DNA of 38,981 bases from the NCBI GenBank assembly GCA_052390415.1, contig JBQTGY010000141.1, forward strand, positions 1 to 38,981, given 5' to 3'. A model generated the notes under the pieces. That model saw nothing but the letters and a program-made list of their open reading frames with translations, was not told the DNA's origin and searched no databases. The stretch's first letter is position 1. Each line of letters begins with the position of its first letter. A program made the position numbers and the translations under genes. Below are positions 18,003-26,817 of the stretch, one piece after another. This stretch comes from JANNWF01 sp052390415 (GTDB taxonomy: Bacteria > Pseudomonadota > Gammaproteobacteria > Xanthomonadales > Xanthomonadaceae).

Positions 18003-18760
18003 TTCTTTCCCGCCCGCAGCGCCTGTTCGTTGTCCTGACCGGTTTCTTCATCGCCAACGCATTGATCGCCGAACTGATCGGCGTGAAGATTTTTGCGTTG
18101 GAAGACACGCTGGGGCTGGCGCCGCTGGATTGGAAGTTGTTCGGGCAAAGCGGCTCGCTCAACTTCACGGTCGGCGTCTTGCTGTGGCCAGTGGTGTTCG
18201 TGATGACCGATGTCATCAACGAGTACTACGGTCGCCGTGGGGTGCGCTTCATCAGCTGGTTGGCGGTGGGACTGATCATCTATGCATTTGCATTTGCCTA
18301 CCTGGCGATTGGGCTGGTGCCCGCAGGTTGGTGGGTGGGCGTGGCCCAGGATCAAGGCGTGCCGGATTACCAAGCCGCGTTCGCTGCCATATTTGGTCAG
18401 GGCATGTGGTCGATTGGCGGCTCCATCTGCGCCTTCCTGTTCGCCCAACTCATCGACGTCTCGATCTTTCATCGCATTCGGCGCGCGACTGGCGAACGTC
18501 TGGTGTGGTTGCGCGCCACCGGTTCGACCTTGGTCAGCCAGTTGGTCGACAGTTTTGTCGTGCTTTACATCGCCTTCGTGCTTGGCCCGCAGCAATGGAG
18601 CATCGATCTGTTTCTCGCCATCGGCACGGTCAACTACAGCTACAAGGTGCTGGCCGCGTTCGCCTTGATTCCAGCGATTTACGCGCTGCGTTGGGGCGTC
18701 GCCCGGTATCTGGGACAGGACGAAGCGAAAGCGCTGCGCGAGGCAGCGGCACTCGGTTAG
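17999..18760 (+). CDS. VUT-family transporter (queuosine precursor transporter, YhhQ-like)
   Basis: The 253-residue protein has about six membrane helices. The VUT/DUF165 signatures are ANALIAELIGVKIF near the N-terminus, the stretch LLWPVVFVMTDVINEYYGRR at about 61-80, and a later SQLVDSFVVLYIAF. The family (YhhQ in E. coli) imports the queuosine precursors preQ0 and preQ1 for tRNA wobble modification. No queuosine synthesis genes lie in this window, which is compatible with a scavenger but proves nothing. It is coupled to DUF502 by a four-base overlap. Its stop lies just before a -10-like TATAGT that may drive the following kinase gene. Confidence 0.9.
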   Translation: MILSRPQRLFVVLTGFFIANALIAELIGVKIFALEDTLGLAPLDWKLFGQSGSLNFTVGVLLWPVVFVMTDVINEYYGRRGVRFISWLAVGLIIYAFAFAYLAIGLVPAGWWVGVAQDQGVPDYQAAFAAIFGQGMWSIGGSICAFLFAQLIDVSIFHRIRRATGERLVWLRATGSTLVSQLVDSFVVLYIAFVLGPQQWSIDLFLAIGTVNYSYKVLAAFALIPAIYALRWGVARYLGQDEAKALREAAALG

Positions 18761-18765
18761 CCCGC

Positions 18766-18771
18766 TATAGT
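18766..18771 (+). promoter_or_regulatory. -10-like hexamer before the SSS-hybrid kinase gene
   Basis: TATAGT lies just after the VUT stop codon. It is six bases upstream of an ATG at 18778 and 29 upstream of the kinase ATG at 18801. A transcript starting about seven bases downstream would have little or no leader. No clear -35 box is visible. Confidence 0.4.
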
Positions 18772-18800
18772 CGCCGGATGGACGCGAATCCCGCCACCTC

Positions 18801-21800
18801 ATGTTGACCCTCACCGGCGTTGCGGCGGCGGCGCTGCTGTGGCTGGGATTGCTCTTCGCGGTGGCAGTATTCGGCGAACGCCGCGCGCCGCTGCTGGATC
18901 GCAGTGCCGGCGTGGTCTACGCACTTTCGTTGGCGACCTACTGCACGTCGTGGACTTTTTACGGCACGGTGACCCAGGGCGTGCGCAACGGCTGGTGGTT
19001 GCCACCGACCTTCCTTGGCACGATTGCCTTGTACGTGTTGGCGCTGCCGTTGTTGCAGCGGCTTGTCGCAGTGGCGAAATCGGTGAATGCCACCTCGGTC
19101 GCCGACTTCATCGCCAGCCGCTGCGGCAAGAGCAGCGGACTCGCAGCGCTGGTGACCTTCGTCGCCTTGGTCGGCATGGTTCCTTACATCGCCTTGCAGC
19201 TGAAAGCCGTGGCGATGAGCTTTTCGACCCTGGTTGCCAGCGGCGAGCAACCACCTGCGTGGCAAGACAGTGCGCTGTACGTGGCCTTGCTGATGGCGAT
19301 GTTCGCGATGTTGTTCGGCACCCGTCGCACGGCCTCGGATGAGGGCAATCGTGGGCTGGTGATGGCGATGGCCTTCGAGGCCGTGTTCAAGCTCACCGCC
19401 ATGCTGGTGGTGGGTGGTTTCGTGGTGTTTGCCTTGTATGGCAGCCCGGCCGCCCTGCAGGCCGCGTGGGAAACCCAGGCCCAGCGACCCACATCCAGTC
19501 AGCCCATCGCCTACCTCACTCTTGCTGCGCTCGGGGCTATGGCGATGCTGACCTTGCCGCATCAGTTTCATGTCGGCGTGGTCGAGTGCCGGGATGCTCG
19601 CCACTTGCGCAGTGCGCGCTGGCTGTTCCCGTTGTTCCTGCTGTTGATCAGCCTGCCGGTGTGGCCATTGGCGCGCGCTGGCCAAATGGAACTCGGCGCG
19701 TTGGGACTGCCGCCCGATCTGTTCGTGCTTGGACTGCCCTTGCTGCACCAGCAGCACGCCTTGACCTTGCTCGCATTTTTGGGCGGTCTGAGTGCCGCCA
19801 CCGGCATGGTGATTCTGGCCAGCCTGTCGCTATCCATCATGCTTGGCAATCACTGGATCACGCCGCTGCTGCTGCGCGGCAAGTGGTCGGCACAGGACTG
19901 GTCGCGGCCGCATCTGCTGCAACGCCGTTGGCTGGCCGACGTGCGCTGGCAGCGCCGCGCCGGCATCGCCTTGGTGCTGGGTCTGGGCTACGGTTACTCG
20001 CGTGTGCTGGGTGGTCTCGACGCCTTGGCCGATATCGGCGCGCAATCGTTTTCGGCATTGGCGCAACTGACACCCGCAGTGCTGCTGGGCATCTGGAAAC
20101 CGCAATGGCCGGCGCGCGCGGTCGGCTCCGGTCTGGTGGTCGGCTTCTGCATCTGGGCTTATGTCTTGATCGCTCCCTTGTTGAGCGACGGCCATGGGTG
20201 GGCGTTGCACGGACCCCTCGGGGTGGCGTGGTTGGCCCCCGCTTCACTATTCGGCATGCAGGATCTGGATCCGCTCTCGCGCGCGGTGTGGGTGAGCCTG
20301 GCCGGCAATATTGCGGTGCTGTTGTTGGTCGCCAAGTTCGTGCCGTCACGCGCGCCGCTGGCGGCGGGCCAACCGATGAGCGCCGATGCCTTGCGTGCCG
20401 TGGCTGGCCGGTTTTTGAGTGAAGACCGGTTGCAGCGTGTGTTCGTGAGCGATGGCATGGTCGGCGAGACCCCACCCTCCAGCAGCTTGGAGGATCGCGT
20501 CGGGCACGCGCTCACCGCCGTGCTTGGTGCGGCTTCCACGCGTTTGTTGTTGGATGCAGCGCGACGTGGCAGTGGCCGCCAGCTGGATGAAGTCGCCACC
20601 TTGGTCGGCGAAGCGGCACAAGCGGCGCGTTTCTCGCAAACCGTGTTGGAAGCGGCGCTGGAAAACATGTCGCAAGGCATCAGCGTGGTGGACGGACAGC
20701 TGTGCCTGGTGGCATGGAACAAGCGTTATGCCGAACGCTTCGGCTTCCCTTCCGAGTTGCTGCAAGTCGGACAACCGGTGGCCGATCTGGCGCGTTTTGC
20801 ATTGCGCAACATGATGGGGGCAGGTGTCGATATCGACAGCGCCCATGTCGAAGCCGAAGTACAGCGGCGGCTGCGGCACATGCGCGCCGGAACGCCGCAC
20901 CTCTCCGAACGCCGGTTTGCCGACGGCGCGATCATCGAAATCCGCGGCAACCCGATGCCCGGCGGCGGATTTGTCGCCACCTTTACCGATGTCACCGACT
21001 TCCGCCGCACCGAAGATGAACTGAAAGGCATCGCAGAAACGCTGGAGCAACGCGTCATCGATCGCACCACCGAACTCGCCCAAGCCAGCGCAGCCGCGCA
21101 ACGCGCCAGTCGCGACAAGACCCGCTTTCTGGCGGCGGTGAGCCACGACCTCGCGCAGCCGCTGAACGCCGCGCGCTTGTTCGCACACACCTTGACCCAG
21201 CAGTTGAACGAGACCCATCAACGCGCATTGGGCAGCCAGGTCGAAGGTTCACTGACGGCGGCGGAGAACCTGCTCGGCGGCTTGCTGGATATCTCGCGCC
21301 TGGATGCCGGTGGCCTGTCACCCAGTGTTGCTCCATTCGCGGTGAATGATTTGCTCGCACCCCTCACCGCCGAGTTTCGAATACTGGCGGAAGAAAAGGA
21401 GCTGCGGTTTCGCGCCCGCGGCTGTCGCCATTGGGCCAACACCGACCCGCAATTGTTGCGCCGCATCCTGCAAAATTTTCTTGCCAACGCGGTGCGTTAC
21501 ACCCAGGTCGGCGGCGTTCTGCTGGGCGTGCGGCGGCGCGGCGACCGGTTGCGCATCGAAGTCTGGGACAGCGGCCCCGGCATCGAGATCGCTGATCAGA
21601 CCATCATTTTTGAAGAGTTTCGGCGTTTGCGACAGGGTGGTCAGGGATTGGGTCTGGGCTTGTCGATTGCAGAACGCTTGGCACACCTGCTCGGCCACAA
21701 GATCGAGCTGCGCTCCGTGCCGGGGCGCGGCTCCTGCTTTGCGATCACGGTACCTGCGTGCGCACCGCAGAAAGCCGCCACCCAGGTGCCGCGCGACGCC

Positions 21801-22175
21801 ATCGGCGAGCCCATCCTGCAACGCATTCTGGTGGTAGATAACGACGTGAGCGTGTTGGCCGCCATGCAGGGCTTGCTCAGCAGTTGGGGTTGCGAAGTGC
21901 TGACTGCCGCCTCACCGCCTGCGGCCTTTGCCCTGGTTGCCACCCAAACACCGTCGCTGCTGCTGCTCGACTACCACCTCGACTTTGACTCCACCGGCAT
22001 CGTTTTGTTGAAGGAATTGCGCGCCAAACTCGGCGACATTCCCGCCGCCATCATCACCGCCGACCACAGCGAAGCCATCCGCCGCGAAGTCGAAGCGGCC
22101 GGTGCCTGGCTACTGCACAAGCCGCTGAAGCCATTGGCGTTGAAGTCGTTGCTGGCGCGCCTGGCCTCACACTGA
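18801..22175 (+). CDS. SSS-domain hybrid histidine kinase / response regulator (CrbS/MxtR-like)
   Basis: The 1124-residue protein joins a sodium:solute-symporter-like module (about 1-495, some 13 helices, with WTFYG and DFIASRCGK motifs) to a short STAC-like linker region (about 520-590). A PAS domain (about 612-735, MSQGISVVDGQL), a coiled coil, HisKA with the phospho-accepting H782 (SHDLAQPLNAARLF), and a HATPase (NFLANAVRYT, DSGPGIE, GLGLGLSIAE) come next. The C-terminal receiver (about 1008-1124) has D1057 in LLLLDYHLD. This order is that of CrbS/MxtR-type kinases, which control acetate use through a LuxR-type partner; CbrA lacks the receiver. A matching regulator lies at 26818-27498 with ppc between. 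No ribosome-binding site precedes ATG 18801, and a nine-codon upstream frame overlaps it. Confidence 0.92.
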   Translation: MLTLTGVAAAALLWLGLLFAVAVFGERRAPLLDRSAGVVYALSLATYCTSWTFYGTVTQGVRNGWWLPPTFLGTIALYVLALPLLQRLVAVAKSVNATSVADFIASRCGKSSGLAALVTFVALVGMVPYIALQLKAVAMSFSTLVASGEQPPAWQDSALYVALLMAMFAMLFGTRRTASDEGNRGLVMAMAFEAVFKLTAMLVVGGFVVFALYGSPAALQAAWETQAQRPTSSQPIAYLTLAALGAMAMLTLPHQFHVGVVECRDARHLRSARWLFPLFLLLISLPVWPLARAGQMELGALGLPPDLFVLGLPLLHQQHALTLLAFLGGLSAATGMVILASLSLSIMLGNHWITPLLLRGKWSAQDWSRPHLLQRRWLADVRWQRRAGIALVLGLGYGYSRVLGGLDALADIGAQSFSALAQLTPAVLLGIWKPQWPARAVGSGLVVGFCIWAYVLIAPLLSDGHGWALHGPLGVAWLAPASLFGMQDLDPLSRAVWVSLAGNIAVLLLVAKFVPSRAPLAAGQPMSADALRAVAGRFLSEDRLQRVFVSDGMVGETPPSSSLEDRVGHALTAVLGAASTRLLLDAARRGSGRQLDEVATLVGEAAQAARFSQTVLEAALENMSQGISVVDGQLCLVAWNKRYAERFGFPSELLQVGQPVADLARFALRNMMGAGVDIDSAHVEAEVQRRLRHMRAGTPHLSERRFADGAIIEIRGNPMPGGGFVATFTDVTDFRRTEDELKGIAETLEQRVIDRTTELAQASAAAQRASRDKTRFLAAVSHDLAQPLNAARLFAHTLTQQLNETHQRALGSQVEGSLTAAENLLGGLLDISRLDAGGLSPSVAPFAVNDLLAPLTAEFRILAEEKELRFRARGCRHWANTDPQLLRRILQNFLANAVRYTQVGGVLLGVRRRGDRLRIEVWDSGPGIEIADQTIIFEEFRRLRQGGQGLGLGLSIAERLAHLLGHKIELRSVPGRGSCFAITVPACAPQKAATQVPRDAIGEPILQRILVVDNDVSVLAAMQGLLSSWGCEVLTAASPPAAFALVATQTPSLLLLDYHLDFDSTGIVLLKELRAKLGDIPAAIITADHSEAIRREVEAAGAWLLHKPLKPLALKSLLARLASH

Positions 22176-22378
22176 GACGGGCTGGTCATGCGGCGGAGCA
22201 CTCCGTTTGCCTTGCACGGATCTCGATTTTCACGCCGCGCGTTTCACAGCAGGCGTAACCCGGCGCACGTGAATGCTGCTGCGCTGGTGCGAATGAGCGA
22301 CGGCCTTGCTCGCCATGGTCGGGGCTTCTGCGAGACTGCAAGCGCTCAAGCCAACTCGACTGCAAGGGCCGCGAAGCG

Positions 22379-23791
22379 ATGAAAGAGGGTGTTCAGACTT
22401 CCCAGCGTTGGCTTGAAGCGTGCTCGGCGCGTGTGATCACGGTGTGCCTGTTGTTGTGCGTGGGCACGATCTTCGCCGGCCTCATTCCGCCGCTGCAGTC
22501 CCCGGACGAACCGGCGCACTTGCAGCGCGCCTATCTGCTTGGCAAGGGTGAGTTGCTGTTGCAATCGCCACCCGGCCAAGCCTCGGGCGGCCATGTCGAT
22601 CAAGGCTTGCTCGACTACAGCCTCGCCTTTGTGGATTTGCAATTCAGCCCGGAGACGCCGCTGCGCGGGTCCGAGCTGCGCGAGGCGAGAACACTGACAT
22701 GGACGGGGGAAAGGGTCTTTTCGCCCCTGCCAGGAACGGGATACTACTTTTCGCTGATCTACGCTCCGCAAGCGGTGGCATTGCGGATCGGCGAAGCGCT
22801 CGGACTCAGTATCGACAAGTCATACCGTCTGGCGCGGGCGTTCGCGCTGCTCACCTGCCTGCTGTCGCTGACGGCGGCGTTCAGCCTGTTTCGACCAAAC
22901 CTGCTGGTGCTGGGATTGTTGGTGCTGCCGATGTCTTTGTTCCAAGCGGTGTCGAGCAGCATCGATGGCGTCTGCACGGGCTTGGCTGTTTTGGCGCTGG
23001 CGTTGGCATCGCGCGGCATCTATCGGCAGCACACTTACCCGGAATGGATGGCTTGGGCGCTTGCGCTGGTGCTGCTGCTGCTGACGACCAGTCGCATCCA
23101 TCTGCTGCCGATGCTCGGTCTGTTCTTGCCGATTTTCTGGCAACGCCGGCGGCCGACGGATCTGTTCCTGCTGCTGATGGTGGGCGGCCTCAGCGTGGGG
23201 TGGATCCTGCTGGCACTGGCCAGAGTGGTTGATCCCGACGCCGCCAACTCGCTATCGAACAGCCACGTGCTGCTGAGCTACCTGCAACAGCCGCAGACCT
23301 TCGGTCGCCTGTTAATCGCGACGCTGAGCGACGAATCCCTGCGACTTTTCTACTGGCAGTCGTTCGTTGGCGTATTGGGTTGGCTGGATACCTATTTCCA
23401 GTCCTGGTTCTATCTGCTTTCGGGGATCGTTCTGACTCTGCTCGCCGCAGCCTCGGTTTCATGGGTTGGCATGCGTGAGGACTGGGGCATGCGACTGCTG
23501 CTCGTCGTGCTGGCCGCCGTGTGTTCGTTGCTGGTGTTTCTGGCCCTGCTGGTGCATTGGAATCCATTTCCAGCGGGGGATGCCATCCATGGCGTGCAAG
23601 GACGCTACTTCATCGTTCCTGCGTTGCTGCTCGCCTTCGCGCTGAGTGGCAGTTCGCCGCGAGCAGCGACTGTTCAGCACTACGCTGGACTGTTGCTGTT
23701 GCTCGCCTATTCCTTGGTGGTCGCGGCCGCAAGTAGCCAGCTGCTGATCAGTCGTTATCTGCTTTCTGATCTGAGCGCACTGGCCCGATAA
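22379..23791 (+). CDS. DUF2142 family polytopic membrane protein
   Basis: The 470-residue protein has about ten to twelve membrane helices. DUF2142 landmarks are PPLQSPDEPAHLQRAYLL after the first helix and HGVQGRYFIVPALLLAFAL near the C-terminus. The overall design resembles membrane glycosyltransferases of the GT-C kind, with an acidic PDE motif in the first external loop, so a role in surface polysaccharide or lipid glycosylation is plausible but not shown. No other glycan genes are nearby. It starts about 200 bases after the kinase stop and converges on ppc with a 52-base gap. The upstream 203 bases hold nothing I can name. Confidence 0.85.
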   Translation: MKEGVQTSQRWLEACSARVITVCLLLCVGTIFAGLIPPLQSPDEPAHLQRAYLLGKGELLLQSPPGQASGGHVDQGLLDYSLAFVDLQFSPETPLRGSELREARTLTWTGERVFSPLPGTGYYFSLIYAPQAVALRIGEALGLSIDKSYRLARAFALLTCLLSLTAAFSLFRPNLLVLGLLVLPMSLFQAVSSSIDGVCTGLAVLALALASRGIYRQHTYPEWMAWALALVLLLLTTSRIHLLPMLGLFLPIFWQRRRPTDLFLLLMVGGLSVGWILLALARVVDPDAANSLSNSHVLLSYLQQPQTFGRLLIATLSDESLRLFYWQSFVGVLGWLDTYFQSWFYLLSGIVLTLLAAASVSWVGMREDWGMRLLLVVLAAVCSLLVFLALLVHWNPFPAGDAIHGVQGRYFIVPALLLAFALSGSSPRAATVQHYAGLLLLLAYSLVVAAASSQLLISRYLLSDLSALAR

Positions 23792-23843
23792 ACACGCTCC
23801 TCGTGGTGTGAGTCCCGCGCCGAGGCTTTCGTCAGATCGCTAC

Positions 23844-26696
23844 TTACCCGGTGTTCTGCACCCCCGCCGCAATTCCATTCACCGTCGCCATCAACGCGTG
23901 CAACAGGGCGTCATCGGGACGGTCGGCTTTGCGCCAGCGGCGCAGCAGGTCGACTTGCAGCAGGCTGATCGGATCGACGTAAGGATTGCGCAGGCGTATC
24001 GACAGTGCGAGACGGCGATCACCCGACAACAACTCTTCCTCGTTGCGGATGGCAAGCACGGCTTCGCGGGTGCGTCGGAACTCCTCCGCAATGCCGGGAA
24101 AGAACGCGCGGTGGGCATCGCCGGCGAGTTTGGAGTAGACCTCGAAGATGCCCATGTCGCACTTCGCCAACACCATCTCCATGTCGTCGATCAGGGTGGT
24201 GAAAAACGGCCAGTCGCTGGCCATTTCGGCAATCGCAGCAATGCCTTCGCGCTCAATGGCCATCGCCAATGCGCTGCCGACGCCGTACCAGGCGGTCAGC
24301 CCGGAGCGATTCTGCGACCAGGCGAACACCCACGGAATCGCGCGCAAGGACTGCGCGCCTGCTTGCCCGCCAGCGGCGCGTTTGGAGGGGCGCGAACCCA
24401 GCTTGAGGCGTTCGATCACGTCAATCGGCGTGGCCAGTCGGAAGTACTCAACAAAGCCGGGGCGGTCGTGGATCAATTCGCGATAGACGTAGCGAGAATG
24501 CTGGGCCAGTTCGGTCGCCAGCTCGCGCCAGCGCGCCTCGCGCGGCTCCGGTGGACGCGGGCGTAGCGAGGCGCGAATCACCGCGCCGGTGGCCTGCTCA
24601 AGATTGCGCAAGGCCAGCGCGCGGATGCCGTACTTGCGGTGGATCACTTCGCCTTGTTCGGTGAGTCGCAGGCGTCCGTCCACTGATCCACGCGGCGCGG
24701 CGATCACCGCGCGTTCGGTCTTGCCACCGCCGCGACTGGCCGAACCACCACGACCATGAAAAAAGGTCAGTTGGATATTGGCTTCTTTCGCCAACGCCAC
24801 CAGGGCCACCTGGCAGCGCTGGATCGCCCAGCGCGAGGCCAGCAGGCCGGCGTCCTTGGCGCTGTCGGAATAACCGAGCATCACGATCTGCTGGTCGCCG
24901 CGGGCGCGCAAGTGCGCGCGATAGGCCGGATCGGCCAGCAACTGGCGCAGCACTTCGGGCGCGGCATCCAGATCGTCGACGGTCTCGAACAACGGCGTCA
25001 CGTCGATCGGCGTGCGACCCAGGTCATCCACATCGCCCGCCATCCTGGCCAAGGCCAACACCGCCAATGCGTCGGCCGCGCTGCGGCTCATGCTGACGAT
25101 GTACGGCCCGAATGCACGTTCGCCATCACGCTGCCGCAAGCGTGCCCGCGCGCGGAACACATCCAGCACCCGTTGCGCCGACTCGGCCGCTGCGCGGCAA
25201 CGCTCGCTTTGCTCGCTGCGCCTTCGCTTCGCCGCTGCGCGGCTCGCTCGGTCGGTATCGAGCTTGGCGGCCGTCTCGCTGCCTGTCCACAGTTTGGTCA
25301 GACGTTCGACACGCTCGTCCGCAGGTCGTTTTGACCAGGCTGGATCGGCCAGCAAATCCGCCAAGGCGTCGTCGTGCGCTCGCGAGTCCTGGCGCAGATC
25401 CAGCGTCGCCAGATGAAATCCGAAGGCATCGATCTTGCGCAATACGCGTTGCACCGAAAACGCGCCGGCATGACCGCCGCGATGTGCGATCAGGCTCTCG
25501 TACACACGCTGCAAATCCGCGCGGAATTCGGTCGGGTTGCAGTAGCCGGCGCGCGGCGAGGCGTCGTTATCCAGACTGTTCGGATCGGTTTCTGATTCCT
25601 TCAGGGTGGCGCTCAAACGCGCGCTCATCAGCGCTAACAACTGCCGATACGGCATCGAGCCATGACGTGCCTTGAGCTTGGCGGCGGTGCGCGGCAGCCG
25701 CGCCGAATAATCGGCGATCAGGGTGTGCATGCTCGGCGCAACCGCCACCCGCTCGATGGACTGACTGAGCAGACTCGACAAACGGGCCAGGTCACTTCGA
25801 TACGCAGCGATCACCAAGGCGCGTTGCGAATCCAGCGCCGCGATCATGGTGTCCGCACCGACGTTGGGATTGCCATCCATGTCGCCACCCACCCACGAGC
25901 CAAATCGCAGTGGCGCGGCAGGCAGGGCTTTCGCGTCTGCACCCAGCGCCACATGCAGCGATTCGATGAATACAGGCAGCACGCGATACAACACATCGGT
26001 CAGATAGAAACTGACGTGTTCCAACTCATCCGCCACGGTGGGACTGGTTGGCGCGCTTTCCGAGGTTTGCCATCCCGAGGTGAGTGCGGTGCGCATGCGC
26101 TCACGATCACTGGCGCGCTCTTGTGGCGTCCGCGTGCGATCGAGATCGTCGACCAGGCAACGCACGATCTCGCGTTCTTTCTCGAGCAAGGCGCGGCGCA
26201 CGGCTTCGGTCGGATGCGCGGTGAACACCGGCTCGATGCGCAGCCGCGCCAACAGCGCAGCAAATTCGGCGGCGGTCACGCCTTCGGCGCGCAGGTCATT
26301 GACCACCGCACACATGCTGCCGGGCTGCGCCGCCGAGCCACTCTTCTGATATTCGCGGCGTCGCCGGATTCGATGCACACGTTCAGCGATGTTGACCGCG
26401 CCAAACCAGGTCGAAAACGCGCGCACCAAGGCCTCGGCTTCAGGCAATGGGCGACCCGCAAGTTCCCGCGCCAAGGCATCCGCCGGCGCTTCCGCCTCGC
26501 GACGCAAGATCGCGGCGCGGCGCAGTCTCTCGACTTCATCAAAAAAAGCCGCGCCTTCCTGTTCGGCGATCACTTCACCGACCAATCCTCCAAGCCGATT
26601 GACGTCCTCGCGCAGTGGCTGGTCGGTGGCTGGTAGTTCAATTTCGCGCAGGCGGCTGCGCTCGGCAATGACGGCCGCGGGAGAAGTTGGGCTCAT
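23844..26696 (-). CDS. ppc: Phosphoenolpyruvate carboxylase
   Basis: The 950-residue enzyme adds bicarbonate to phosphoenolpyruvate to give oxaloacetate, refilling the TCA cycle. Catalytic motifs are complete: VFTAHPTE with H161, SWVGGDMDGNPNV, LGYSDSAKDAG, FHGRGGSASRGGG with H647, FAWSQNR, RNPYVDPISLLQ and the conserved QNTG terminus. It is somewhat longer than E. coli Ppc (883). Part of the excess is a basic Arg/Ala-rich segment (about 485-504, SRAAAKRRRSEQSERCRAAA) encoded by two copies of a 13-base palindrome, which looks like an in-frame repeat insertion in a surface loop. The gene is divergent from the LuxR-type regulator across a 121-base promoter region. A minus-strand -10-like TGTAAT lies eight bases before the ATG, suggesting a near-leaderless message. 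Confidence 0.96.
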   Translation of the reverse strand: MSPTSPAAVIAERSRLREIELPATDQPLREDVNRLGGLVGEVIAEQEGAAFFDEVERLRRAAILRREAEAPADALARELAGRPLPEAEALVRAFSTWFGAVNIAERVHRIRRRREYQKSGSAAQPGSMCAVVNDLRAEGVTAAEFAALLARLRIEPVFTAHPTEAVRRALLEKEREIVRCLVDDLDRTRTPQERASDRERMRTALTSGWQTSESAPTSPTVADELEHVSFYLTDVLYRVLPVFIESLHVALGADAKALPAAPLRFGSWVGGDMDGNPNVGADTMIAALDSQRALVIAAYRSDLARLSSLLSQSIERVAVAPSMHTLIADYSARLPRTAAKLKARHGSMPYRQLLALMSARLSATLKESETDPNSLDNDASPRAGYCNPTEFRADLQRVYESLIAHRGGHAGAFSVQRVLRKIDAFGFHLATLDLRQDSRAHDDALADLLADPAWSKRPADERVERLTKLWTGSETAAKLDTDRASRAAAKRRRSEQSERCRAAAESAQRVLDVFRARARLRQRDGERAFGPYIVSMSRSAADALAVLALARMAGDVDDLGRTPIDVTPLFETVDDLDAAPEVLRQLLADPAYRAHLRARGDQQIVMLGYSDSAKDAGLLASRWAIQRCQVALVALAKEANIQLTFFHGRGGSASRGGGKTERAVIAAPRGSVDGRLRLTEQGEVIHRKYGIRALALRNLEQATGAVIRASLRPRPPEPREARWRELATELAQHSRYVYRELIHDRPGFVEYFRLATPIDVIERLKLGSRPSKRAAGGQAGAQSLRAIPWVFAWSQNRSGLTAWYGVGSALAMAIEREGIAAIAEMASDWPFFTTLIDDMEMVLAKCDMGIFEVYSKLAGDAHRAFFPGIAEEFRRTREAVLAIRNEEELLSGDRRLALSIRLRNPYVDPISLLQVDLLRRWRKADRPDDALLHALMATVNGIAAGVQNTG
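25186..25243. repeat. Palindromic repeat pair inside ppc
   Basis: GCCGCTGCGCGGC occurs at 25186-25198 and 25231-25243, exactly 45 bases apart, so the reading frame is kept. Each copy is itself palindromic (GCCG / CGGC). The DNA between is dominated by CGCTCGC, CGCTGCG and CGCTTCG words, unlike the rest of ppc. The encoded segment is basic and low in complexity, which suggests an inserted intergenic-type repeat. Confidence 0.5.
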
Positions 26697-26704
26697 GGCT
26701 AAAG

Positions 26705-26810
26705 ATTACAACGCGAATGAAAGGTGCGATGTCCGCGGGACATGCATTCGTTTGCAAACGCACTCCTCGTCGAGTGTGGCTATCACGCAGACGTCAGCAA
26801 CGCGTAGTCT
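26705..26810. promoter_or_regulatory. Divergent ppc / response-regulator promoter with three dyads
   Basis: Three inverted repeats stand side by side: ATGTCC-GCG-GGACAT (26729-26743), the perfect palindrome CGTTTGCAAACG (26749-26760), and CACTC/GAGTG (26761-26776). They lie between a minus-strand -10-like TGTAAT (26705-26710) for ppc and a plus-strand TAGTCT (26805-26810) for the regulator. Both hexamers are seven or eight bases from the start codons. The regulator may bind here, but this is inference. Confidence 0.45.
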
Positions 26811-26817
26811 CTGAGCA

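Noticed and set aside
17861..18814. 317-codon minus-strand frame opposite the VUT gene
   Set aside because: The plus strand encodes a recognisable VUT-family transporter; the reverse frame is Gln/His/Arg-rich with no domain pattern.
22188..22382. 64-codon frame before the DUF2142 gene
   Set aside because: No ribosome-binding site, composition typical of random GC-rich sequence, and it overlaps the next start.
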